Assembly: GCF_011617705.1 (NCBI RefSeq) | Contig: NZ_CP050154.1 | Coordinates: 3,038,001-3,102,000, forward strand | Reading direction: 5' to 3' | From: Brevibacterium limosum | GTDB taxonomy: Bacteria > Actinomycetota > Actinomycetes > Actinomycetales > Brevibacteriaceae | Length of the DNA: 64,000 nt | Shown: positions 7,470-17,372 of the stretch, piece after piece | Position numbering within the stretch: the first letter of the stretch is position 1 | Layout: the number at the start of each line of letters is the position of its first letter | Notes under the pieces: generated by a model | What the model was told of the DNA's origin: nothing | The model's database searches: none | The model's input: only the letters and a program-made list of their open reading frames with translations | Made by a program: the position numbers and the translations under genes

Positions 7470-8237
7470 GTGATCGAGCTGAAGACGCCCGCCGAGATCG
7501 ACAAGATGGCGGTGACCGGCCGTTTCGTCGCCAGGGCCTTGGCTGAGCTGACCTCGATCGCAGAACCGGGCATGGACATCATGCACCTGGAGAAGACCGC
7601 CCGGAAGCTCATCGAAGACGCCGGCGCCAAGTCCTGCTATTGGGACTACGCCCCCTCCTTCGGCTCCGGCCCCTTCCGCAACGTCATCTGCCTGTCCGTC
7701 AACGACGGCGTCCTCCACGGCAAGCCGCACAGCTATGTGATGAAGGACAGCGACCTGCTCACCCTCGACTTCGCCGTATCCATCGACGGCTGGGTCGCCG
7801 ACGCAGCACGTTCGGTTGTCGTCGGCAACGGCAGCGAAGAGGACCAGCGACTCATCGACACCACCTGGGCCGGCCTCGAAGCCGGAATCGGTGCCGCCCA
7901 GGCCGGCAACCGCCTCGGCGATATCTCGAAGGCCATCGGTGACGTCGCCGACGCCCACCGCATCCCCGTCAATCTCGACTTCGGCGGGCACGGCCTCGGC
8001 CACACGATGCACGAGGATCCGCATGTCCCCAACCGGGGCAAGGGCGGTCGCGGCCTGGTCCTCAAACCGGGTCTGACCCTGGCGATCGAACCGTGGTGGT
8101 CGTTCACGTCGAAGAAGCTCTCCGTCGACAAGGACGGCTGGACCCTGCGTCTGGCCGATGGTTCGAATGGTGCCCATTCGGAGAACACGATCGCCATCAC
8201 CGAGGATGGTCCCCGAATCCTCACCACGCTCGACTGA
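7470..8237 (+). CDS. map: Type I methionine aminopeptidase
   Basis: The enzyme removes the initiator methionine from nascent proteins after deformylation. All five metal ligands of the family are present at the expected spacing: D100, D111, H174 (in GGHGLGHTMHEDP), E207 (AIEPWW) and E238 (AHSENT), plus the substrate-contact H83 (VLHGKP). Length is 255 aa, normal for type Ia. It starts at a GTG after a strong GAAGGAGA site. It is monocistronic: a palindrome family member lies upstream and a strong terminator follows. Its partner enzyme, peptide deformylase, is encoded at 47413-48081. Confidence 0.95.
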   Translation: MIELKTPAEIDKMAVTGRFVARALAELTSIAEPGMDIMHLEKTARKLIEDAGAKSCYWDYAPSFGSGPFRNVICLSVNDGVLHGKPHSYVMKDSDLLTLDFAVSIDGWVADAARSVVVGNGSEEDQRLIDTTWAGLEAGIGAAQAGNRLGDISKAIGDVADAHRIPVNLDFGGHGLGHTMHEDPHVPNRGKGGRGLVLKPGLTLAIEPWWSFTSKKLSVDKDGWTLRLADGSNGAHSENTIAITEDGPRILTTLD

Positions 8238-8259
8238 TCGAGCTTCCGCACTTGTGCTC

Positions 8260-8296
8260 AAGGGGCGCCCGACGAACAGATCGTCGGGCGCCCCTT
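8260..8296 (+). terminator. Rho-independent-type hairpin after map
   Basis: A perfect 16-bp stem (AAGGGGCGCCCGACGA at 8260-8275, complement at 8281-8296) with a 5-nt loop begins 22 bp after the map stop. The run of T is short, as usual in GC-rich actinobacteria. Confidence 0.8.
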
Positions 8297-8434
8297 CGCA
8301 ATCGCCGCAGCTCCCCTGCCTCCGTATTGGTTCGCCGCCGATCCCCCACTGCTTTTCGCGCGGGCTGACTCCCGCTCGGGCCGGGACTCCTGTGCCCGGA
8401 TTCTCGTGTCAGTCGTCCGTGCCAGAATTGCGAT

Positions 8435-9802
8435 ATGTCTTTCACGTGTTCCGAATGCGGCTATTCGACGGTCAAATGGTTGGGGCGCTGCCCCGAATGC
8501 CAGGCCTGGGGCACCCTTGAGGAAAAGGGTGCGAACTCGTCGAAGGTGAAGACGAAGGTCAAGAAGTCCGGCGGCGCGAAGCCGATCAGCGAGATCGACT
8601 CGACGCTCGCACAGGCGAGGTCGACGTTCGTCCCCGAATTCGATCGGGTGCTCGGCGGTGGCATCGTCCCCGGCGCCGTCGTTCTGCTCTCCGGCGAGCC
8701 CGGTGTCGGCAAGTCGACACTGCTCCTCGACGTCGCTGCGAAGATCGCCATGTTCGGAGTCAAGGTCCTCTACGTCACCGGTGAGGAATCCGCCGGTCAG
8801 GTCAGACTGCGCGCCGAACGGATCAACGCCCTGGCCGATTCGCTGCTGCTCGCCGCCGAGACCGATCTGGGTTCGGTGCTGGGGATGATCGAAGCCGAAC
8901 AGCCGGAGCTGCTCGTCGTCGACTCGATCCAAACACTGGCCTCCTCCGAGGTCGAGGGCATCCCCGGTGGAGTCACCCAAGTCCGGGAAGTCGCCTCTGC
9001 TCTCATCCGAGAAGCCAAAGCCCGATCGCTGCCCACCGTGCTCGTCGGCCACATCACGAAGGACGGCACGATCGCCGGTCCCCGACTGCTCGAGCACCTC
9101 GTCGATGTCGTCTGCACCTTCGAAGGAGAACGGCATTCGCGGCTGCGTATGCTGCGGGCGGTGAAGAACCGCTTCGGCCCCACCGACGATGTGGGCTGCT
9201 TCGATATGGAAGAGAACGGGATCAAGAGCCTTGAAGACCCCTCGGGCCTGTTCCTCTCCCGCAGCGGAGCGAACCCGCCGGGCACCTGCCTGACGGTGAC
9301 CCAGGAGGGCAAGCGGCCGCTGCTCGTCGAAGTCCAATCGCTGATCACCGAGTCCGCCGGCGGACAGTCCCGCCGGTCCGTCTCCGGAGTCGACTCATCC
9401 CGAGTGGCGATGATGCTGGCCGTGCTCAGCCAGAACGTCACGCAGGCGAACCTGGCCAAGAGCGATGTCTTCACGGCCACGGTCGGCGGAGCGAAGCTGT
9501 CGGAGCCGGCCAGCGACCTGGCGATCTGCATGTCCCTGGCCTCGGCGCTCCTCGGCAGACCACTGGCTCGCCACCTCGTCGCAATCGGCGAGGTCAGCCT
9601 GTCCGGAGAGATCCGCAACGTCCCCAACCTCGGCCAGCGCCTCAACGAAGCCAAACGCTTGGGCATCACCCATGCCGTCGTGGCCAAGGGAGCGATGACC
9701 AATGTCGCGGCACCCGACAAGATGGAGATCAAGGAGTGCGAACACATCGCCGGAGCGGTCGAACTCATGCTGACGAACGAAGCACTTCGGGAGCCGAAAT
9801 GA
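8435..9802 (+). CDS. radA: DNA repair protein RadA
   Basis: RadA is a RecA-like ATPase that promotes branch migration during recombination repair. The protein (455 aa) has the N-terminal zinc finger C5-X2-C8...C19-X2-C22, a Walker A motif GEPGVGKST (87-95), the family-specific KNRFG motif (244-248) and a C-terminal Lon-protease-like domain (HLVAIGEVSLSGEIRNVPNL region). No strong ribosome-binding site precedes the ATG. In many actinobacteria radA is followed by disA; here the next gene is a VOC-family protein instead. Confidence 0.96.
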   Translation: MSFTCSECGYSTVKWLGRCPECQAWGTLEEKGANSSKVKTKVKKSGGAKPISEIDSTLAQARSTFVPEFDRVLGGGIVPGAVVLLSGEPGVGKSTLLLDVAAKIAMFGVKVLYVTGEESAGQVRLRAERINALADSLLLAAETDLGSVLGMIEAEQPELLVVDSIQTLASSEVEGIPGGVTQVREVASALIREAKARSLPTVLVGHITKDGTIAGPRLLEHLVDVVCTFEGERHSRLRMLRAVKNRFGPTDDVGCFDMEENGIKSLEDPSGLFLSRSGANPPGTCLTVTQEGKRPLLVEVQSLITESAGGQSRRSVSGVDSSRVAMMLAVLSQNVTQANLAKSDVFTATVGGAKLSEPASDLAICMSLASALLGRPLARHLVAIGEVSLSGEIRNVPNLGQRLNEAKRLGITHAVVAKGAMTNVAAPDKMEIKECEHIAGAVELMLTNEALREPK

Positions 9803-9845
9803 GAAAGTTCGGGACTTTCACACGGTTTTGGAGCATCCTGGTGTC

Positions 9846-10238
9846 ATGACCACGACAGTTTTTCCGGCCTTTCGGACCACGGATGCACAAGCGACGATCG
9901 AGCTGCTGGTCACGCTCGGATTCACCGAAAGACTGATTGTGCGCAATGAGCACGATCCGGCGCTCGTCGAACATGCCGAATTCGCGCTCGGCGACACCGG
10001 CGGAATCATGATCGGCTCGGTCCGCAATGACGGATCAGCCCTCGACGCAGTGGGCGGCAGCTCGATCTACGTCGTCGTCGACACCGAACGCGAAGTCGAC
10101 CGGCTCTATCAGGAGATCGTCGATATGGGACATGCGATCGTGCGACCGGTGGCGACTCAGGTTCACGGCGGCCGCGAATTCGACTTCCGCGACCACGACG
10201 GGAACTCCTGGGGAGTCGGCTCCTACCGCGGAGCCTGA
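9846..10238 (+). CDS. VOC (glyoxalase/bleomycin-resistance fold) family protein
   Basis: The 130-residue protein begins MTTTVFPAFRTTDAQATIEL and has the paired beta-alpha-beta-beta-beta halves of the vicinal-oxygen-chelate fold, ending with EFDFRDHDGNSWGVGSYRG. It resembles the glyoxalase/PhnB-type small VOC proteins. No substrate can be assigned. The ATG at 9846 is preferred over a longer frame starting at 9828 because it aligns with family N termini. It follows radA by 43 bp and may be co-transcribed with it. Confidence 0.8.
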   Translation: MTTTVFPAFRTTDAQATIELLVTLGFTERLIVRNEHDPALVEHAEFALGDTGGIMIGSVRNDGSALDAVGGSSIYVVVDTEREVDRLYQEIVDMGHAIVRPVATQVHGGREFDFRDHDGNSWGVGSYRGA

Positions 10239-10242
10239 GACA

Positions 10243-11046
10243 TCAGTCCTGCGATTCCTCTGACTTCTCCTCATCCGAGGAGGCCTTCTCGCCGGACTCC
10301 TCCTCCGACTTCTTCTCGTCTTCGGCTTTCTTCTTCTCCTCCACGGCCTTCTTCTCCTTGGCCTTTTCGGCGTCGCTCTTCTCGAGCTCGAACGGCGTCG
10401 GTTCGCTCTTCCTGTCATCGAGCTTCACGATGAGGTCATAGTCGCCCGGGGCGAAGTCCTCATCGGTGCGATTGCAGTTCTTATCGACCTTGATCCGGTT
10501 CCACTTGAGCTTCGCGGTCTTCTCCGACTGCGGTGCGAACTCGGTCGAAGCCTCCGCATTCTCATCTTTTGAGGCCGCACAGTACTTCGACGACCACACG
10601 ACGTCACCGTCCTTCTCGACGATGAACTCCTGTTTCTCGGTGCCGACCTCGATGAGACAGGTGGCGGTGTGGTTGTTCTCGATGACCATGCCGAATTCGG
10701 GTTCTTTGCCGTCCTTCACGGATTTCGGATCGACCTTCGCGTTCAGCGAGACCTTGCCCTCGGGGCATTTTCCGCTCGCTGCCTTCTCATCCGGTACCGG
10801 TGCCGCCGTCGTCGATTCGGCCGGGGTCGTCTCCTCGACGGCGGTCTTGTCCGATTCGTCGCTGCGGCCGCCGATCGCCTTGACGATGCCGACGATTCCG
10901 AGCACAAGCAGTCCCAGGACGAGGAGACTGGCCACACCCAGAGTGACGCGGCGTCTGCGGTACACGTGAGCAGGCAGCTTCCCGCTAGACTGGCGAAACT
11001 GCCCGGCAGCTCTGTTCGGCTGCGAACCACGATTGGAAGGAGTCAT
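10243..11046 (-). CDS. Membrane-anchored secreted protein with an acidic/lysine-rich tail, function unknown
   Basis: The 267-residue protein has a basic N terminus, one membrane anchor (VTLGVASLLVLGLLVLGIVG, about residues 34-53), a Thr/Glu/Pro-rich spacer and then an extracytoplasmic domain containing four Cys residues. It ends in a long highly charged tail of Lys/Glu runs (KSDAEKAKEKKAVEEKKKAE and more). The frame extends much further upstream but that part only shadows mutY; the ATG at 11046 is the sensible start. It is convergent with the VOC gene and divergent from mutY. I do not recognise the domain. Confidence 0.75.
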   Translation of the reverse strand: MTPSNRGSQPNRAAGQFRQSSGKLPAHVYRRRRVTLGVASLLVLGLLVLGIVGIVKAIGGRSDESDKTAVEETTPAESTTAAPVPDEKAASGKCPEGKVSLNAKVDPKSVKDGKEPEFGMVIENNHTATCLIEVGTEKQEFIVEKDGDVVWSSKYCAASKDENAEASTEFAPQSEKTAKLKWNRIKVDKNCNRTDEDFAPGDYDLIVKLDDRKSEPTPFELEKSDAEKAKEKKAVEEKKKAEDEKKSEEESGEKASSDEEKSEESQD

Positions 11047-11070
11047 CGCTTTGAGCCTAGGCAATTGCGA

Positions 11071-12114
11071 ATGAGCATCCAAATGACACACCGAGCCGAT
11101 CCCGAATCGAATCCCTCCGGGTCTTCCGCCGCCTTCCCCGAGGTGACAGAACCGGTGCTCAGACGCGTTCAGGACACCATCATCGACTGGTTCGAGGAGG
11201 CCGCTCGCGACCTGCCGTGGAGACATCCGAACACGAGTGCCTGGGCAATCCTCGTCAGCGAGATCATGTCCCAACAGACGCCTGTCGCCCGAGTCGAACC
11301 GCGGTGGCGTGAGTGGATGGACAAGTGGCCGACACCGGCCGACCTCGCCGCCGCCCCGACCGCCGAAGTCCTCCACGCCTGGGACCGTTTGGGCTATCCG
11401 CGCAGAGCGCTGCGACTGCAGGAAGCAGCCGAAGTCATCGCCGCTGAACTGGACAACAGGGTTCCCGAAACGACCGAAGAGCTCGAACGACTGCCGGGCA
11501 TCGGGTCCTATACCGCCGCCGCGGTCTCCTCCTTTGCCTTCGGACGAAAGACGACCGTGCTGGACACGAACGTGCGTCGGGTCCTCATCCGCCTCTTCGC
11601 CGGCAGAGAACGCCCCACCACCTCACCCGGCCGGAAGGAGACTGTCTGGGCGGCCGCCCTGGTGCCCGAGGATAAGCACGTTGAGTGGAACGCTGGAGTC
11701 ATGGAGTTCGGGGCCCTCGTCTGCACGGCGCGCAATCCCGACTGCCCCGCCTGCCCGCTCCAGGACATCTGCACATGGAACCAGTCGGGCAGACCCACCT
11801 CGGTGACGAAACCGAATTCTCAGAAATGGGCGGGCACGGATCGACAGCTGCGCGGAGCGATCATGGACGTGCTCAAGGCAGCGCATGTCGCCGGGGACGA
11901 CCGACGCGGTGTCCGGCTCGACGTCTTCACCGCCTCGGTGACCGACTTCGACCCGGTGCTTCTCGATTCTCTGGCCGAATCGACGGCCACAGCGGTGGAG
12001 CGAGTGCGTGAACTCAGTGCCGACCAGGACAGGGTCTCTCGCCTCATCACCGATCTCGTCGCCGACGGTCTGGCTCAACAGGTCGATGGGCGCTTGGCTC
12101 TGCCGAACCGCTGA
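11071..12114 (+). CDS. mutY: A/G-specific adenine glycosylase MutY
   Basis: MutY removes adenine mispaired with 8-oxoguanine. The 347-residue protein has the helix-hairpin-helix (LPGIGSYTAAAVSSFAFG), the catalytic Asp in TTVLDTNVRRVL, the catalytic Glu region WAILVSEIMSQQTPVAR and a 4Fe-4S cluster motif C-X6-C-X2-C-X5-C (CTARNPDCPACPLQDIC). The C-terminal region is short and the NUDIX-like 8-oxoG-recognition domain of E. coli MutY is not obvious, which is common in actinobacterial MutY. The start codon is the ATG at 11071, 24 bp from the divergent gene. Confidence 0.95.
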   Translation: MSIQMTHRADPESNPSGSSAAFPEVTEPVLRRVQDTIIDWFEEAARDLPWRHPNTSAWAILVSEIMSQQTPVARVEPRWREWMDKWPTPADLAAAPTAEVLHAWDRLGYPRRALRLQEAAEVIAAELDNRVPETTEELERLPGIGSYTAAAVSSFAFGRKTTVLDTNVRRVLIRLFAGRERPTTSPGRKETVWAAALVPEDKHVEWNAGVMEFGALVCTARNPDCPACPLQDICTWNQSGRPTSVTKPNSQKWAGTDRQLRGAIMDVLKAAHVAGDDRRGVRLDVFTASVTDFDPVLLDSLAESTATAVERVRELSADQDRVSRLITDLVADGLAQQVDGRLALPNR

Positions 12115-12180
12115 GGAGCAGTGCCTCCGACAGTTCGCCGGCGGCGGGTGAGACCAGAACGGGTGGGACACGTACCTGAG

Positions 12181-12783
12181 TCAGAGGTATCTGATCATCC
12201 GTGAGTTGCCCAGAGTGTTCGGTTTGACCCGGGCCAGGTCGAGGAACTCTGCGACACCTTCATCGGTGGAGTGCAGCAGCTCGACATAGACCTCGGGTGA
12301 GACCGGGATGCCCTTTATCGGTTCGAAGCCGAGCGAACCGAAGAATCCGGTCTCGAAGGTCAGGCAGAACATCCGGTCGACTCCGATCTCACGGGCATCG
12401 GCGAGCAGCTGGTTGATGATCGCCTTGCCCACTCCCCTGCCCCTGTAGTCCGGTGAAGTCGCGACCGTGCGTGCCTCGGCCAGGTCCGCCCAGATGATAT
12501 GCAGGGCACCGCAGCCGGCGAGGATCTCCGAACCGTCGGGCTGGGGGTCGACGACCAGCCAGAACTCCTGGAGAGATTCGAAGTACGTCACTGTGTCCTT
12601 GGCGAGCAGGATCCGCTCACCGGCCAGAGGGGCGACCAGGGCTTCGATGTCCTTGACGTCGCCGGTCCTCGCCCGTCGCAGGTACAGACCTCCGGGAAGT
12701 TCATGCTTGGAATGGTGGTCCCCGGAGATCCGTCCATGATCGAAGTCGCCTGCGTGTGAGCTCATACCGACATTCAACACCAT
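12181..12783 (-). CDS. argA: Amino-acid N-acetyltransferase, N-acetylglutamate synthase (ArgA) of the short GNAT type
   Basis: This enzyme makes N-acetylglutamate, the first step of arginine synthesis. The GNAT core is clear (RTVATSPDYRGRGVGKAIIN for acetyl-CoA binding). The C terminus GVAEFLDLARVKPNTLGNSR closely matches the mycobacterial ArgA (Rv2747 type), which is a stand-alone acetyltransferase lacking the kinase-like domain. The frame is open to 12852, but that part runs through the clpC terminator; the ATG at 12783 (or 12765, MSSHAGD) is preferred. It follows clpC on the same strand after the terminator. Confidence 0.85.
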   Translation of the reverse strand: MVLNVGMSSHAGDFDHGRISGDHHSKHELPGGLYLRRARTGDVKDIEALVAPLAGERILLAKDTVTYFESLQEFWLVVDPQPDGSEILAGCGALHIIWADLAEARTVATSPDYRGRGVGKAIINQLLADAREIGVDRMFCLTFETGFFGSLGFEPIKGIPVSPEVYVELLHSTDEGVAEFLDLARVKPNTLGNSRMIRYL

Positions 12784-12804
12784 CACCGGATGCGGACACG
12801 AAAA

Positions 12805-12840
12805 AGTCCGGAGAGTCGACTGCTGCCGACTCCCCGGACT
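12805..12840 (-). terminator. Terminator of clpC
   Basis: On the minus strand a 14-bp stem (12840-12827 with 12818-12805, one mismatch) with an 8-nt loop is followed by TTTTT. It lies 27 bp after the clpC stop and just before the argA start. This is the clearest intrinsic-type terminator in the window. Confidence 0.85.
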
Positions 12841-12867
12841 CTTCGATGTCATCCGAGAACGTGAGGA

Positions 12868-15408
<2,541 letters not shown>

Positions 15409-15641
15409 ATTCATCCTCCTCGGTCTTCTGATTCTTCTGAGCCTAACCACCGTGAGCGCGGATCTATTGCAGGTTTCGCCATGAGCCGAAAGGGTTTGGC
15501 TGTGGGCGAAATTCCATTGCCATCGAGGATCTGCCTCCACCGGATCGTTCCCGATAACTCGCCGTATTCGCATCCGAGCGAAGACTAAACTCGAGGCGTG
15601 AGTGTTGAACCGTGATCGTTGAGTTCAGAAAGGCTGCAGAC

Positions 15642-16532
15642 ATGCCCACCGATCATTCGACCATCCTCGAGCTGGCCAGGGCCCATGGTCTCGACATCAT
15701 TGCCGATTCCATCGTCGTCAATGAGCTCGGCCTCGACTTCCAGGTCGCCTTGGCAGAGGCGGTCGACGGCCGATCCTGGGTCCTTCGGATACCTCGGCGC
15801 TCCGATGTCGCCACCCGCGCCGCCGTCGAGGGCCGCTTCCTGACTGCCATCGCACCTCGCCTAAGCATCGCGGTCCCGGATTGGCAGATCCACTCAGAGA
15901 ATCTCATCGCCTACCCGCTGCTGCCGGGACATCCCGGGTTGACCATCGACGACGATGGACAGCCGCGGTGGCATTTCGATGTCGAGTCCCCCGAATACGC
16001 GGAGTCGCTCGGTTCCGTCCTCGCCGAACTTCACACCGTCGATCCCGCCGCCGTTCGGGGCTCGGGGATCCCGGAGCTCTCCCCCACCGAGGTTCGACAA
16101 CGCAAGCGTGAGGACATCGATCATGTCACCGCCGAGTTCGATGTGGCGCCCACCTTGCTCGAGCGTTGGGCTGCGTGGCTCGACGACGACAGCTATTGGC
16201 CGACTTCCACGACAGTGACTCATGGCGAGGTGTATCCGGCCCACCAGCTGATGGACGGGCCGGTCAATGTGGGCATTCTCGACTGGACGACCGCGTCGAT
16301 CGGCGATCCGGCCAAGGATTTCATGTTCCACTGCGCCACCGTCTCTGCTTCGGCATTCGAGGCGACGACGGCGCGATATGTGGCAGACGGCGGTCGGGTC
16401 TGGCCCCGATTCGCCGAGCACTGCGCCGAGCTCTACTCGACTTCTCCTGTCGAGTTGGGGCTCTTCGCACTGCAGACGGGAGAGCCAGAGCATCTGGCTG
16501 CGGCCAGAGCCCAACTGAATCCGAACGTCTGA
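15642..16532 (+). CDS. Macrolide 2'-phosphotransferase (Mph) family kinase
   Basis: The 296-residue protein aligns by eye along its length with MphA-type macrolide kinases: ARAHGLDI, VNELGLDFQVALA, RSWVLRIPRR (nucleotide loop), IAVPDWQI, AYPLLPG, AAWLDDDSYWP, the catalytic segment THGEVYPAHQLMDG (H194-E196), and the metal loop ILDWTTASIGDPAKD (D214). These enzymes inactivate macrolides by phosphorylating the desosamine 2'-hydroxyl. The usual Asp of the HGD motif is Glu here. The start is the ATG at 15642 behind GAAAGG. It looks chromosomal and single, with no mobile element nearby, so an intrinsic resistance role is possible; the real substrate is unproven. Confidence 0.85.
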   Translation: MPTDHSTILELARAHGLDIIADSIVVNELGLDFQVALAEAVDGRSWVLRIPRRSDVATRAAVEGRFLTAIAPRLSIAVPDWQIHSENLIAYPLLPGHPGLTIDDDGQPRWHFDVESPEYAESLGSVLAELHTVDPAAVRGSGIPELSPTEVRQRKREDIDHVTAEFDVAPTLLERWAAWLDDDSYWPTSTTVTHGEVYPAHQLMDGPVNVGILDWTTASIGDPAKDFMFHCATVSASAFEATTARYVADGGRVWPRFAEHCAELYSTSPVELGLFALQTGEPEHLAAARAQLNPNV

Positions 16533-16750
16533 ACCGACTTCATCATCTGCCCGATGAGCAGAAGACTTTCCTCGACCACAGTTCAGGGCCCCTTGCTTCG
16601 TGGCTCACGTCATCGAATCATTTGCACGCATCATTGACCGTTATGATTTTCAACTACTTCCTGCCTGGCAATTGTCTGTGATGTTCCATCACTGCTGTTC
16701 TGCCGCAGCACTGGATGCCGGGTATTTGAAAAGCCGAAACCGCATATAAA

Positions 16751-16794
16751 AGACCTGAGGGGCCAGCGTTTCAATTCGCTGACCCCTCAGGTCT
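16751..16794. terminator. Bidirectional terminator between the Mph-like gene and lsr2
   Basis: An 18-bp stem (16751-16768 with 16777-16794, one G-T position) with an 8-nt loop lies between two convergent genes. A short A-run precedes it, giving T on the minus strand, so it suits lsr2 best. The 290-bp gap 16533-16826 is otherwise relatively AT-rich and holds no gene I can support. Confidence 0.8.
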
Positions 16795-16826
16795 GTTCGG
16801 AAGTTACCGGCTTTCGAATGAGCCTC

Positions 16827-17156
16827 TCACTTCTCCGCTGCTTCGTATGCTTCGACGATCTCCAGCGGGATCCGTCCACGATCACCGAGCTGGTATCCGT
16901 TGCTCTGAGCCCACTCGCGGATCTTCGCCGTATCCCGCTTGGGTCCCGACGATCCCGCACGGCGGCCACGGCCACCGGTATTGGCTACACGACGTGCTTT
17001 GGCGATGAATGGGGCGAACGTCTCGCGGAGCTTTTCAGCATTCTCTGTTGAGAGCTCGAGTTCGTACGTAGCCTGGTCGAGGCTGAAACGAACGGTTTCC
17101 GCCGCTTCGCTTCCGTCGAAATCATCCGTGAGAACGAGGCGCATTTCCCTTGCCAT
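16827..17156 (-). CDS. lsr2: Lsr2-family nucleoid-associated protein
   Basis: Lsr2 is the actinobacterial H-NS analogue that bridges DNA and silences AT-rich, often foreign, genes. The 109-residue protein has the N-terminal dimerisation domain (MAREMRLVLTDDFDGSEAAETVRFSLD in two parts), a basic linker (GGRGRRAGSSGPKR) and the C-terminal DNA-binding domain with the RGR minor-groove loop (103-105, GDRGRIP). The ATG at 17156 is 6 nt after an AAAAGAG site. Its first 35 bp overlap the end of the upstream small membrane gene. It is the last gene of the lysS operon. Confidence 0.95.
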   Translation of the reverse strand: MAREMRLVLTDDFDGSEAAETVRFSLDQATYELELSTENAEKLRETFAPFIAKARRVANTGGRGRRAGSSGPKRDTAKIREWAQSNGYQLGDRGRIPLEIVEAYEAAEK

Positions 17157-17370
17157 GTTCACTCTTTTCGTAATCAGAGGATTTGGTCGATGTCATCTTA
17201 ACATCCGTTTCCGGATTATCGTCGACTCCGCTAACTTCAATCTCTGAATAGTATTTATCCACCTGTTCGCGTTCATTGCGATCTGCGCGGACGATATTGC
17301 GGAACACATACCAGAACAGCAATCCCACACAGATCGACGGAAGCAGCGCTTTGAGGATATCCAACATCAT
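17122..17370 (-). CDS. Small single-pass membrane protein between lysS and lsr2
   Basis: The 82-residue protein starts MMLDILKALLPSICVGLLFW with one membrane helix (about residues 8-26), followed by a charged cytoplasmic part (RADRNEREQVDKYYSEIE) and a Ser/Lys/Glu-rich tail. CAGGAGGG sits 6-7 nt before the ATG at 17370, 2 bp after the lysS stop, and the gene overlaps lsr2 by 35 bp, so all three are coupled. Similar small membrane proteins sit next to lysS in other Actinobacteria, but no function is known to me. Confidence 0.75.
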   Translation of the reverse strand: MMLDILKALLPSICVGLLFWYVFRNIVRADRNEREQVDKYYSEIEVSGVDDNPETDVKMTSTKSSDYEKSEHGKGNAPRSHG

Positions 17371-17372
17371 AA

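Noticed and set aside
16533-16750. Possible small gene in the AT-richer gap before lsr2
   Set aside because: No frame with a ribosome-binding site or protein-like composition; the region ends in a terminator.
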